From: Synechococcales cyanobacterium bin59.metabat.ball.084
Lineage (GTDB): Bacteria > Cyanobacteriota > Cyanobacteriia > Cyanobacteriales > Chamaesiphonaceae
NCBI GenBank assembly: GCA_013297675.1
Contig: JAAFHZ010000011.1
Location: 1-60,054, forward strand
Direction of reading: 5' to 3'
DNA length: 60,054 nucleotides
The notes beneath the pieces were generated by a model. The model made no database searches, had not been told where the DNA came from, and worked only from the letters and a program-made list of their open reading frames with translations. The stretch's first letter is position 1. The number at the start of each line of letters is the position of its first letter. Made by a program: the position numbers and the translations under genes. This document shows, one piece after another, positions 25,685-34,735 of the stretch.

Positions 25685-27022
25685 TTAGAACAAATTAGCA
25701 AACTCATACATCCGGCGCATTGTGGCCAACAGCTTGGGCGCATAGCTGCCATCGGTAGACCAGCGGGTGGCCAACTGGCGCACGGTGGGGGCTACGCCTC
25801 GGCGAACTGTAAAAAAGCGGGGAGACGTAATAGCTTGTTGTAAATCGGCGGTGCTGGCGTAAGCTTTGAGCTGCTGCACATGGGCACGGACTCCCGATTG
25901 GGGATTAGCAAAATGTGCCCAGTCTGCATCACTACCGCCTAAGCTGGCGAAGTTGTTTTTGCTGGCTGGTAGCGCTTCGCTGAAATGTAGGAACCTTGTT
26001 TCCATGCACATTTGGACAAAAGCCATATCCCAATTGATGCCTTCGATCGAGCATTCATCAAAGTAAAGCTGGGGTAGATTGGCTAACTCGGGGGGCACGT
26101 TAGCATTGTTGGCTGCCAAGAAAGCTTGAAGCTGCTCTGGGGTAGTTTGGCCCGTGCCCACAATGCGCTCCATTTCGTCGAGCGTGATCGGGAGCTGAGA
26201 GCGGATTTGGAAAGTTCGGCCCAAGCCGGGAGTCACCGAAATATGGAAATCGCGCAGTTCGATCGACTTAACATAAATCACACCCCGGTAACGAATGCGG
26301 CGCACTAAAGGGTTTCCGGCTACGTTGGCGCTGAGTCGATCGGCTAGGTCAATGGGGATATAGACGTTGCCGTTAATCAAAATCCCGTGCTCGGGATAGG
26401 GTTCACCGTTTACTTGCAGTTCGATCGGCAGATAATCGGGGGCTTTGCTAGAACCACCGGCCATATCGCGGTTCCAAGCTGCCAGAGCGTCGGCGATGCC
26501 CAATGCCACTTCTCGGCGGTACTGCTGCTGAGCGGAGCGGTCTTGAGTGGGGATATTTAGACCAATTTCCATCAGCAAAGAGGGAATCCCTAAGCGCCGA
26601 CAAAACGCGAGGCTACCTAGGGCGCTGGAACTATCGGGTTTGACTCCCAAATTGGGCATATCGTTGAGCCTACCGCAAAAAGCCGTCAGCATCATTTGAG
26701 CGTGGTTTTTGCGTTCGCCGTTTTTGCTGATATAAAAAACGCTGGCTCCCTGTACTCCGGCCTGGGCATAGGCATCGGCATGAATTCCTAGGGCTACATC
26801 GTTGGTGTGGGCGCGTCGATCGATCCAGTCGATGGTTTGTTGGACACGCTCAAAATCGGGCACCGAAATTACTTCAAAGTTACGCCCCCGCAGCTCCGCT
26901 ACAGCCAAATCTCTCAGCAGTAACATCTCTGGGGCTTCGGTGGTGGCGCTGAGTGCAGAGTTTGGTTCTTGTCCACCCATCTCGATGCCGCCATAGGTGG
27001 CTGCAATAAAAATCCTGGCCAT
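25685..27022 (-). CDS. tftA: N-acetylmuramoyl-L-alanine amidase-like protein, TftA type
   Basis: 445 aa. The N-terminal amidase_3-like domain (about residues 1-195) begins M-A-R-I-F-I-A-A-T-Y-G-G and includes E-M-L-L-L-R-D-L, A-L-G-I-H-A-D-A, G-A-S-V-F-Y-I and S-L-L-M-E-I-G. The C-terminus (about 315-440, F-V-Q-M-C-M-E-T-R-F-L, N-N-F-A-S-L-G, V-R-A-H-V-Q-Q-L-K-A-Y) resembles a glucosaminidase domain. I recall this arrangement as TftA, the hormogonium tapered-terminus morphoprotein of filamentous cyanobacteria, a cell-wall remodelling factor. A decayed partial copy lies at 28789-28999. Confidence 0.8.
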   Translation of the reverse strand: MARIFIAATYGGIEMGGQEPNSALSATTEAPEMLLLRDLAVAELRGRNFEVISVPDFERVQQTIDWIDRRAHTNDVALGIHADAYAQAGVQGASVFYISKNGERKNHAQMMLTAFCGRLNDMPNLGVKPDSSSALGSLAFCRRLGIPSLLMEIGLNIPTQDRSAQQQYRREVALGIADALAAWNRDMAGGSSKAPDYLPIELQVNGEPYPEHGILINGNVYIPIDLADRLSANVAGNPLVRRIRYRGVIYVKSIELRDFHISVTPGLGRTFQIRSQLPITLDEMERIVGTGQTTPEQLQAFLAANNANVPPELANLPQLYFDECSIEGINWDMAFVQMCMETRFLHFSEALPASKNNFASLGGSDADWAHFANPQSGVRAHVQQLKAYASTADLQQAITSPRFFTVRRGVAPTVRQLATRWSTDGSYAPKLLATMRRMYEFANLF

Positions 27023-27036
27023 ATTTGCCGATCCTC

Positions 27037-27212
27037 AAAAATTTTTTAGAGAAAGATACAAAACTTTGTCTGAAAAAACGTGATCTTTCAGCATTCTGGT
27101 AGTGTCCTTGTGCTAGATTATCACTCAATTGCTGAGTATCGATATATCGTACATTTCGCTGAAAATTTTAATCTGATGGCTATTCAGTCATTTTTGGGGT
27201 TGATTTGGCCGG
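27037..27212. repeat. Direct repeat copy A (tftA upstream flank)
   Basis: This stretch upstream of tftA recurs, slightly diverged, at 29004-29179. Shared blocks include TTTTAGAGAAAGATACAAAA, CTGGTAGTGTCCTTGTGCTA and GAAAATTTTAATCTGATGGC. It probably contains the tftA promoter. No coding content is evident. Confidence 0.85.
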
Positions 27213-27279
27213 ATTTGGTTGTCGATTGGTTTATTCGATCAATTTGCCATCGGGTTACTTGTACTGAGAAAGCTGGATG

Positions 27280-27762
27280 CTACTTAGGTGGATCATAGAC
27301 AATGACATGGATATTTTGGGCAATCAAAACACGATCAATAATTTCCTCCACTTTTGTCCAATCTCCTCCAGCGAGTCCACATCCTATTCTGGGCATATGA
27401 ACAGATGCCATATTGCTTTTGGTAAAGTCAGCAACCTCAACTAATCCTGATTCTATAGCAGAGTAGCGAACCGGAGGAGGATCAGTCTTTCTCCGGCGAA
27501 TTCCTGTTTGCCCAATCACGTTGGCCACAAAAATGCTTTCTTCTACCTGTACAAACTGAACCTTACCTAACTCAAAATCAGAGCCAGACTTAGACCAATC
27601 TTTATAAGATTTTTCTGGCTCCTTCCATCTTTTGGATAAAGCTAAGACAAAACCAGCACCCCAAGCACCAATATCATTACAGACGTGTACTATTAACTTT
27701 TTACCTTCACCAACTGGAGCCGTTGCATCCCCAGTCATATAAAAAATTTCACTGCTTGGCAT
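27280..27762 (-). CDS. Macro-domain protein, predicted ADP-ribose/ADP-ribosyl hydrolase
   Basis: 160 aa from ATG 27762, overlapping the DUF6881 stop by 14 bp; an in-frame start at 27783 adds seven residues. It spans a whole macro domain: G-D-A-T (11-14), H-V-C-N-D-I-G-A-W-G-A-G-F (26-38) and P-R-I-G-C-G-L-A-G-G-D-W (124-135), the three loops that bind ADP-ribose. The pattern resembles Poa1p/TARG1-type macro proteins, which remove or process ADP-ribose. It is last gene of a minus-strand set that also encodes an ADP-ribosyltransferase, so the likely job is reversal of that modification (inference). Confidence 0.88.
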   Translation of the reverse strand: MPSSEIFYMTGDATAPVGEGKKLIVHVCNDIGAWGAGFVLALSKRWKEPEKSYKDWSKSGSDFELGKVQFVQVEESIFVANVIGQTGIRRRKTDPPPVRYSAIESGLVEVADFTKSNMASVHMPRIGCGLAGGDWTKVEEIIDRVLIAQNIHVIVYDPPK

Positions 27763-28027
27763 ACATGTTCCATATTTGATCAAATTTTTCTGAAGAAATT
27801 ACTTCGGGCAGAAAATTCTGATTGATACCAATTTCTTCAAGACTACCCACAGATTCCCATGTTAATAATGTCTTCCCATTATTTGTATTTTCATCTGCCC
27901 ATCCCACAGAGCCATCTCTAAAAATTTCGACTCTCCTTTTTTCAAAACGAAGATCATCTAATTCATGATACATTTCCACTGGTATGGAATCCTCTTCATT
28001 ATTCACTTTGACGAACAAATAATTCAT
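27749..28027 (-). CDS. DUF6881-like small protein, possible immunity or antitoxin factor
   Basis: 92 aa from ATG 28027 (M-N-Y-L-F-V-K-V-N-N); a longer start at 28063 is less likely. P-V-E-M-Y-H-E-L-D-D-L-R-F-E-K-R-R-V-E-I-F and D-G-S-V-G-W-A-D match the pattern I recall as DUF6881, small proteins often met beside polymorphic toxins. It is translationally coupled to the macro-domain gene and lies 234 bp downstream of the ADP-ribosyltransferase gene. The role as immunity protein is inferred from context only. Confidence 0.7.
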   Translation of the reverse strand: MNYLFVKVNNEEDSIPVEMYHELDDLRFEKRRVEIFRDGSVGWADENTNNGKTLLTWESVGSLEEIGINQNFLPEVISSEKFDQIWNMYAKQ

Positions 28028-28138
28028 GGGTGTTAATATTCCTGAACTTACAACATTGGACACAAGCTTGTAACATCGAGAGAATTAAAGATTTAATTAG
28101 TGCATCCTATACCTTTAAAAAAGACCGAGATCTTGGCT

Positions 28139-28190
28139 GAGTAATGGTTTAGCTCCAAAAACCTTATTGAAAATTTTTGATCCATTACTC
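28139..28190. repeat. Inverted repeat between the ADP-ribosyltransferase and DUF6881 genes
   Basis: GAGTAATGG (28139-28147) is the exact reverse complement of CCATTACTC (28182-28190), with 34 nt between. It lies in the 234-bp gap between toxin-like and DUF6881 genes; it could separate their expression or be an operator. The stem is short and the loop long, so this is tentative. Confidence 0.4.
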
Positions 28191-28261
28191 GCTTTTAAAC
28201 AAAGGAGACTGCGACCTTTGAAGTCTAAAAATCCCTAATGATTTCTGGTTATACTCCTAGA

Positions 28262-28684
28262 TCAATTCTTTCCGCTGCTGACAAGTCTCTTTGATATATC
28301 TAATGGAGAATCATTGAGTGCCACAAAAACATTCTCTCTACCCTTGACTACATTTAATCCTTTGACATTAACTCCAATATAGTATTCAAACTTAGGCCCC
28401 TGAAAAGGAATTCTGATGAAAGTTGCTGATAAAGAAGCCGAACTCTTTGTCCCAGGCAATATGTCTGAGAAATACTGACCATCACCATACCTAGCATCTT
28501 TCGGATTGTTACCTATTAGAGACGGATTTATTTTTTTGCTGCTTAGTATTCCATCATGTCCAGCTTGACTGGTATAATGATAGAGAACATCTGGTACCTG
28601 AGCGACAGTGATTGCAGCTTGGGATAAAGATATGACAATTCCCAAGATGACACTAAAACATACGGCTAGTAATCTTTTATTCAT
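28262..28684 (-). CDS. Secreted HYD1-type ADP-ribosyltransferase (toxin-like)
   Basis: 140 aa. A signal peptide (residues 1-29, M-N-K-R-L-L-A...V-A-Q) is followed directly by a HYD1-signature ADP-ribosyltransferase domain: V-L-Y-H-Y-T-S (H36 and Y37, NAD-binding), D-G-I-L-S-S-K-K-I-N-P-S, and A-R-Y-G-D-G-Q-Y-F-S-D-I (65-75). The family (Tox-ART-HYD1) is known as the toxic tip of polymorphic toxins; here it is free-standing with no delivery repeats. It transfers ADP-ribose from NAD to unknown targets (predicted). First gene of a minus-strand set with DUF6881 and macro genes, all AT-rich and lying between two copies of the tftA locus. Confidence 0.78.
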   Translation of the reverse strand: MNKRLLAVCFSVILGIVISLSQAAITVAQVPDVLYHYTSQAGHDGILSSKKINPSLIGNNPKDARYGDGQYFSDILPGTKSSASLSATFIRIPFQGPKFEYYIGVNVKGLNVVKGRENVFVALNDSPLDISKRLVSSGKN

Positions 28685-28788
28685 TATTTTTCCTTGTTGT
28701 TAGATATATAGTTGAATAAAGACGAAGCTTAGCAAAGTAGTCAAGAAAAGTCAATCATCTCCAAATATCAATGTCAGAAATTTCAACC

Positions 28789-28999
28789 CAAATTGGCAAA
28801 TTTGGACATCCGGCACATCGTGGCTAAGAGCTTGGGTGCATGGCTGCCAGCGAGAGCATTGGCAATCCCCAATCTACCTCCCGACGGTATTGCTGCTGAA
28901 CCGGATGATCTTGAACTGGCAAATTCAGACCAACTTCTAGTAAAAGAGAGGGAATACCCAAGCGCCGACAGCAAGGAAGACTGTCTAGAGCACCGGCAT
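28789..28999 (-). pseudogene. Decayed, twice-deleted copy of tftA
   Basis: 28795-28855 resembles the tftA 3' end (25695-25750: CATCCGGC, CGTGGCTAAGAGCTTGGG against CATTGTGGCCAACAGCTTGGG, TGGCTGCC). 28865-28999 resembles 26495-26640 (CGGTATTGCTGCTGA against CGGTACTGCTGCTGA, AGAGAGGGAATACCCAAGCGCCGACA against AAGAGGGAATCCCTAAGCGCCGACA). The segments equivalent to 25752-26490 and 26640-27030 are missing. The copied upstream flank follows at once. No intact frame remains. Confidence 0.88.
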
Positions 29000-29003
29000 T
29001 ATT

Positions 29004-29179
29004 AAAAATCTTTTAGAGAAAGATACAAAACTTAGTGTGAAAAAAGCGCGATCTTTCAGAATTCTGGTAGTGTCCTTGTGCTAGATTATCACTCAATTGC
29101 TAAGTATCGATATATCGTATATTCCGCTGAAAATTTTAATCTGATGGCTATGCAGCCATTTTTCAGGGTGATTTGGCGG
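29004..29179. repeat. Direct repeat copy B (flank of the tftA remnant)
   Basis: Second copy of the 27037-27212 flank, in the same orientation and likewise next to tftA-derived sequence. Differences are scattered substitutions and short indels. It lies about 180 bp upstream of smc and may affect its promoter. Confidence 0.85.
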
Positions 29180-29358
29180 GGGCTGGTGAATCATCACTGC
29201 TCGAAATATCGAAAAATCAATTAAGGTGATTTCCCTATAATCAAAGTTCCATCCCGTCTCGACTATTTAATTGGCTGAGCGGATTCAAAGACAGCGGCAC
29301 ACTCCTTTTGGGAAATTACCTAACGCCGCTCTGAAACTTATCTGCCCTGCGATCGAAA

Positions 29359-32300
29359 ATGCATATCAAGCGCGTCGAACTATCTCACTTCAAATCTTTT
29401 GGCGGCACTACGGCGGTGCCGATTTTGCCCGGTTTTACCGTGGTATCAGGGCCGAATGGCTCTGGCAAATCGAATATTTTAGATGCGCTGCTGTTTTGTT
29501 TAGGCTTATCTAGCTCTAAGGGGATGCGCGCCGATCGGCTGCCCGATTTGGTGAACCATAACAATGGCAACAAGGGCACCAGAGAAACGATTGTCACTGT
29601 GACCTTTGACCTGACTGAAGAAGGTGCTGAGCAGCAGCCTGATTGGTCTGTAACCCGCCGCTTGCGAGTGAACGCCCAAGGCGGTTACACCTCTAATTAC
29701 TATATAAATGGTGAGCCTTCCACTTTAGGAGAGCTTCATGAGAAGCTAAACGTACTGCGGATTAACCCCGAAGGCTATAACGTAGTGCTACAAGGGGATG
29801 TCACCAGTATTATTTCGATGAACTCCCGGGAGCGCCGAGAAATCATTGACGAAATGGCGGGCGTGGCGGCGTTCGATCGCAAGATTATCCAAACCAAATC
29901 GACCCTGAATGAAGTGGGTGAAAAGACCGATCGCTGTCATATTGTGGTGACAGAATTAAATGCTCAAAGAGAGCGACTATCGCAAGATCGGTTGAAGGCA
30001 GAGAAATATCAAAAGCTGCGCAATGAGCTGCAAGATATCACCCTGCAAGAAGCGATTCTCAAATGGCAGTCGTTACTGCAACAGCAAACTAAGCTGCAAG
30101 CCGATATTCAAACCAGCGAAACCCACGCCACCGAAATGCAGGCTAGCTTAGTGGCGATGCATACCGAGCTAGAAGCTGGGGCGACGGAATTAGCAGCTTT
30201 GAATCAGCAGGTCAAAGCCATGGGCGAAGAACAACTCGTAGCCACCCAAGGAATTCTGGCCAATCACCAAGCCGAAAAGCGGCGTTTGACTCAGCAGCAG
30301 GAAGAGTTAAAAACTGCTGTCCAGAGTAACCTGGCCAGCCAAAATCACAACCGGGAGCAGTTAGCACAGCAGCAACAAGAATTCCAGGCCGTATGTAATG
30401 AGATCGATCGGCTGCAACAGCAAGAACTCAAAACTCTCACCCAAAGCCGCGATGCCGCCCGCAACTTATTAGAAATCACCAAAGAAAAATCTAGCTCTTT
30501 GGCTGCTAGCTCCAGCTATGCGGTTCAACAGCAGACCCAGCTAGCCAAACAAATTGAGGCTCTCTTAGAATCTACTGGTAAACAGCAAACTTCCCAAGCC
30601 GAGTTGACCGAGCGCCAGAAACAGCTCGGCAGTCGGGTGGCCGAACAGCAGCAAACCTTGGCAGAGCTAATGCCAGTTTTGGCAGAGAAACAGGCCGAGC
30701 AGCCTCGGCTATCTAAAAAGCTAACTGGGTTTTTAGCCGAAATGGCCGACTTAGAAAGTCGCTGCAAAGCCTTAGAACAAAACCTGCAAACCCAGCAAGA
30801 AACCCAGTCGCGTCTCCAGCAAGAGCAGCGAGACAAAGAGCGCCAGCTTGATAAGTTGGAGGCTCAATCTCAGATGGAGCAAGAAGTCCAGGGGACATTT
30901 GCCACCAAGGTAATTAAAGATGCCAAGTTATCTGGAGTCCATGGATTAGTTGCCCAACTGGGTGTGGTAGATGGTCAATATCAACTGGCTCTGTCGATCG
31001 CTGCCGGTGGCCGCATGGGTAACTTGGTGGTCACAGATGATCGGGTAGCTGCCGAAGCGATCGAAATCCTCAAGCAAAAACGGGCAGGGCGAGCGACCTT
31101 CTTACCCTTAAACAAAATCAACGCCCAAAGAATTTCTGAAAACAACAGTCTGATGAGCGCCCCCGGATTCATCGACTATGCGGTGAATTTGGTAGGCTTT
31201 GATGATAAATACGACAAGATTTTTAACTATGTGTTTGGCAGCACCGTGGTCTTTCGGGATCTGCAACAAGCCCGCGCTTTTGTGGGCAAACAGCGGATCG
31301 TCACCCTGGCCGGAGAATTACTAGAATCTAGCGGTGCCATGACCGGTGGCAACATCAACCAAAAAGCCACCCTGCAATTTGGTACCGGCGAATCTAGCGA
31401 ATCTGCCGAAATTGCCAATTTGCGGGAGCGTCTCAAGGCGATCGACAACATCTTGCAATTGGGGAGAGAATCGATCGAAAAAGACAGTATTAACCTGCGC
31501 CAAACCAGCGCTCAGCTTGCCGAAATCCGCCAGCAGCAGCGCATTAGCCAAATAGAATTCGATCGGCTGACCCAAGAAATTGCTCAACTCACTCAACAGC
31601 AAGAAAACCTGCAAAGCCAGCAGCAGGCAGCTCAACAAGAACTAGCTCAAACCACCAACGCTCTGCAATCAGTTAGTCAAGGCGGTGATCAAGGACAAGA
31701 GCTGGCCGATTTGCGCCAAGAATTGGCCGAACTAGAAGCTAGCGGCATTCATGGAGAATGGCAAACCATTCAATCGGCAATTCGTCAGCAGGAAGTAGAT
31801 CTACAACAGAAGGAGCGAGAACTGACTACCGCTCAGAGCAAGCTGACTGAAATTGAACAGAAAAATATTCTCGGTCGAGAAAAAATCGCTGAGTTAGAGC
31901 GCCGCTATCTGGAATATCAAACCCAGGCAGATCAGCAGCAAGCCCAGACTCTCAAGTTACAGCAAGACTTGGCAGCGATCGAGCAAGAAATTGTCACCAC
32001 CCAGGCCACTTTAGCCCAGCTCGAACAGCATCTGGGAGCCGAAAAAGCCAAGCGCGACCTAGCCGAACAAGCCCAGCGCCAACTGCAAACCCGCCAGCAA
32101 GAGCGCCAGTGGGAACTGCAAAAGCTCCAAGAGCAGCAGGCTCAGCAAAAGCAATCCTTGGTAGATTTAGGGATCGCCATTCAAACCCAGCAAGCAGAGC
32201 TGCCCCCGGAAACCGAATTGGTGCCCGCAGAGCAGCCGATCGATCCCGAAACGCTCTTTACCCTGCAAAACCAAATCAAATCGATTAAAAAACGGATGGA

Positions 32301-32904
32301 AGCGATGGAGCCAGTGAATATGCTGGCACTCCAAGCCTATGAAGAAGCCAATGCTCGTCTAGAAGAACTCAACCAAAAGCTAGATACCTTAGCCGCCGAA
32401 ACCAATGAATTGCTGCTGCGGATTGAGAATTTCACCACCCTGCGCCTCCAAGCTTTCAAAGAAGCTTTTGATGCCGTCAACCTAAACTTTCAAAATATTT
32501 TTGCCGAACTTTCTGACGGTGATGGTTTCCTGCAACTAGAAGATCCCCAAGATCCTTTCAACGGCGGCTTGAACTTGGTGGCTCACCCCAAAGGCAAGCC
32601 CGTGCAGCGCTTGACCTCCATGTCTGGGGGCGAAAAATCTCTCACCGCTCTGAGCTTTATCTTTGCCCTGCAACGCTATCGCCCCTCGCCTTTTTACGCC
32701 TTTGATGAAGTAGACATGTTCCTGGATGGGGCAAATGTCGAACGATTAGCTAAAATGATTAGAAAGCAAGCCGATCAAGCCCAATTTATTGTGGTGAGTC
32801 TGCGTCGCCCGATGATTGAAGCCGCCGATCGAACCATCGGTGTCACCCAAGCTCGGGGTGCTTATACCCAGGTTCTTGGTATTGATCTCAAATCTCCTGT
32901 CTAG
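29359..32904 (+). CDS. smc: Chromosome segregation protein SMC
   Basis: 1181 aa, normal bacterial SMC length. The head begins with F-K-S-F-G-G-T-T and Walker A G-P-N-G-S-G-K-S-N (residues 33-41). Coiled-coil arms (very Q-rich) flank a hinge at about 515-655 (G-V-H-G-L-V-A-Q-L, A-G-G-R-M-G-N-L-V-V). The C-terminal head has the signature S-M-S-G-G-E-K-S-L-T-A-L and Walker B A-F-D-E-V-D-M-F-L-D-G. SMC organises and segregates chromosomes with ScpA/ScpB. It starts at ATG 29359. The PRC-barrel gene follows 100 bp later. Confidence 0.97.
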   Translation: MHIKRVELSHFKSFGGTTAVPILPGFTVVSGPNGSGKSNILDALLFCLGLSSSKGMRADRLPDLVNHNNGNKGTRETIVTVTFDLTEEGAEQQPDWSVTRRLRVNAQGGYTSNYYINGEPSTLGELHEKLNVLRINPEGYNVVLQGDVTSIISMNSRERREIIDEMAGVAAFDRKIIQTKSTLNEVGEKTDRCHIVVTELNAQRERLSQDRLKAEKYQKLRNELQDITLQEAILKWQSLLQQQTKLQADIQTSETHATEMQASLVAMHTELEAGATELAALNQQVKAMGEEQLVATQGILANHQAEKRRLTQQQEELKTAVQSNLASQNHNREQLAQQQQEFQAVCNEIDRLQQQELKTLTQSRDAARNLLEITKEKSSSLAASSSYAVQQQTQLAKQIEALLESTGKQQTSQAELTERQKQLGSRVAEQQQTLAELMPVLAEKQAEQPRLSKKLTGFLAEMADLESRCKALEQNLQTQQETQSRLQQEQRDKERQLDKLEAQSQMEQEVQGTFATKVIKDAKLSGVHGLVAQLGVVDGQYQLALSIAAGGRMGNLVVTDDRVAAEAIEILKQKRAGRATFLPLNKINAQRISENNSLMSAPGFIDYAVNLVGFDDKYDKIFNYVFGSTVVFRDLQQARAFVGKQRIVTLAGELLESSGAMTGGNINQKATLQFGTGESSESAEIANLRERLKAIDNILQLGRESIEKDSINLRQTSAQLAEIRQQQRISQIEFDRLTQEIAQLTQQQENLQSQQQAAQQELAQTTNALQSVSQGGDQGQELADLRQELAELEASGIHGEWQTIQSAIRQQEVDLQQKERELTTAQSKLTEIEQKNILGREKIAELERRYLEYQTQADQQQAQTLKLQQDLAAIEQEIVTTQATLAQLEQHLGAEKAKRDLAEQAQRQLQTRQQERQWELQKLQEQQAQQKQSLVDLGIAIQTQQAELPPETELVPAEQPIDPETLFTLQNQIKSIKKRMEAMEPVNMLALQAYEEANARLEELNQKLDTLAAETNELLLRIENFTTLRLQAFKEAFDAVNLNFQNIFAELSDGDGFLQLEDPQDPFNGGLNLVAHPKGKPVQRLTSMSGGEKSLTALSFIFALQRYRPSPFYAFDEVDMFLDGANVERLAKMIRKQADQAQFIVVSLRRPMIEAADRTIGVTQARGAYTQVLGIDLKSPV

Positions 32905-33004
32905 AATTTATGGGATTATATTCTGATCCTGCGTCCAGTTTTACCACAACTGGCTGTTCTGACTTAACCCCATCTCCCGCCCTAACCCAGCTTTCCGAAC
33001 TAAA

Positions 33005-34009
33005 ATGTCTTCCGAACTAATTCGCCAACGCTCAGATTTAATTAATACTCAAGTTATTACGATCGATACTGCGAAGTCTCTGGGCGTAGTCAAAGAAGTC
33101 CTCGTAGACATCGATAGCCGCGAAGTAGTCGCCTTGGGTTTGCGCGATAACATTGTGGCCGTTCCTGGCAACCTCGCTCGCTATATGCTGCTGAGCAGCA
33201 TTCGCAAACTGGGTGACAGTATTTTGGTGGATACCGACGATGTAATTGAAGACATTGACCCAGAAGCCTACACCAGCCTGGTAAACTGCGAAGTTGTCAC
33301 CGAGAGCAATTATGCTTTAGGCAAAGTACGAGGCTTTCGGTTTAGCTGCGAAGATGGCCGCTTAACCTCGATTATTATTGCTTCGATCGGCCTACCCTTG
33401 ATTCCAGATCAAGTAATTAGCACTTACGAATTATCGATCGACGAAGTAGTGGCCAATGGTCCGAATAAATTAATCGTAATTGAAGGCACCGAAGAACGCC
33501 TCGATCAGCTCTCTGTGGGCTTTTTAGAGCGCATTGGCCTTGGCAAAGCCCCGTGGGAAGATGAATACGCCGACTATCGCCCTACCGTCATCCGTCCCGA
33601 AAACCAACTGCCAGCAGGGACACCGGTAGCTCCACCGCCGCGAGCAGAGCGGCCACCAGCCAGAATGCCCATCCGAATGCCAGAGCCAGAGCCGATTGAA
33701 GAAACTACTTGGGAAGACGATAAGTGGCAAGATAGCCGACCAGCTCCACCGCCCTTGAAAGCAGAGGTGGTGGCGTACCAAGAAGTAGAACCAGATGATA
33801 CCTGGAGCGATATTTCCCGTGATAGTAAGCGGCCTACTCGTCCACCAGTAGATGAAGAAATTATTGATGTCTGGGAAGACGATAACTGGCCAGCAGTACC
33901 AGCAAGTCCACCAGATATACCAGATACAGGTAAAATAATTGATATTGATCTAGATCTTGATGATTTAGATGATGAGCTGCCACCGGCTGCTGCGGTAGTT
34001 CGTCGGTAA
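33005..34009 (+). CDS. PRC-barrel domain protein
   Basis: 334 aa. Two PRC-barrel-like modules lie in the N-terminal 190 residues: I-N-T-Q-V-I-T-I-D-T-A-K-S-L-G-V-V-K-E-V and V-N-C-E-V-V-T-E-S-N-Y-A-L-G-K-V-R-G. A long acidic, proline-rich, probably disordered tail ends D-L-D-L-D-D-L-D-D-E-L. PRC barrels bind RNA or proteins, as in RimM and photosynthetic reaction centre H. In cyanobacteria this protein is often found next to smc (as I recall). Exact role unknown. Confidence 0.88.
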   Translation: MSSELIRQRSDLINTQVITIDTAKSLGVVKEVLVDIDSREVVALGLRDNIVAVPGNLARYMLLSSIRKLGDSILVDTDDVIEDIDPEAYTSLVNCEVVTESNYALGKVRGFRFSCEDGRLTSIIIASIGLPLIPDQVISTYELSIDEVVANGPNKLIVIEGTEERLDQLSVGFLERIGLGKAPWEDEYADYRPTVIRPENQLPAGTPVAPPPRAERPPARMPIRMPEPEPIEETTWEDDKWQDSRPAPPPLKAEVVAYQEVEPDDTWSDISRDSKRPTRPPVDEEIIDVWEDDNWPAVPASPPDIPDTGKIIDIDLDLDDLDDELPPAAAVVRR

Positions 34010-34153
34010 GGCCTAAAATCCAATGTATATCCGGCTGCATCCTTTTACTAGCAAAATTTTAGAAGTTGCTTCCTTGTTGGAGCAAGATTGGGCATACTTG
34101 GTAATATTGGATGATTATAAACATCCTGATTTTGCATCAGTATCTGCCTTTCG

Positions 34154-34735
34154 ATGAATTTGGAACAATGCTATCAACTTTTTAATTTACAGCCCGGAGC
34201 TACCCCGGACGAAATTCGTGCGGCTTATCGGAAGCTGGCACGAGTGATGCATCCAGATGTCAACCCCGCAGACCTCAAGGCTCACGATCGATTTGTCACC
34301 CTCAATCAGGCTTACCAGCTTTTACTAGAAACTTCTGAGCATCCCTTAGAATACCAAATATCTGCTGTAGCACCTAAAAAACCCCCCGAAAAACCGCCTG
34401 TAGCCAAACCCAGCCCCACTCTTTCTCGCCAAGATGCCGATTTAAAGTGGCAAACCTACCAAAAATTACAAGAACTACTGCGCAATCGAGAATTTGTAAA
34501 GACGATCGCCTTAGTTGATGGTCTGGCTCAACGGATGGAATCTGACCAAGACGTAAAACAGTGGCAGGGAATTGTTTATTACTTTTTTAGCCAGCACCTC
34601 ATCGATCGAGATCAGTTAGATAAAGCCCGGATTTATCTTAAAAAAGCTTTAAAAGCCGATCCCAATAATTCTCAACTTGTCCAGCAGGTTAAGTACGAGC
34701 ACCGGCGGATTGAACAGATCATGGCGCGTTTGTAA
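34154..34735 (+). CDS. J-domain protein with helical C-terminal region
   Basis: 193 aa. The J domain spans residues 1-60, with L-F-N-L-Q-P-G-A-T-P-D-E-I-R-A-A-Y-R-K-L and the H-P-D tripeptide that stimulates DnaK/Hsp70. A proline-rich linker (75-95) leads to a helical, TPR-like region (L-D-K-A-R-I-Y-L-K-K-A-L-K-A-D-P-N-N). There is no zinc-finger or DnaJ C-terminal domain, so this is a specialised co-chaperone rather than DnaJ itself. Confidence 0.88.
   Translation: MNLEQCYQLFNLQPGATPDEIRAAYRKLARVMHPDVNPADLKAHDRFVTLNQAYQLLLETSEHPLEYQISAVAPKKPPEKPPVAKPSPTLSRQDADLKWQTYQKLQELLRNREFVKTIALVDGLAQRMESDQDVKQWQGIVYYFFSQHLIDRDQLDKARIYLKKALKADPNNSQLVQQVKYEHRRIEQIMARL

Noticed and set aside
33574..34023. 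149-codon serine/glycine-rich frame on the minus strand
   Set aside because: It is antisense to the PRC-barrel protein's acidic tail; its composition is an artefact of that codon usage.
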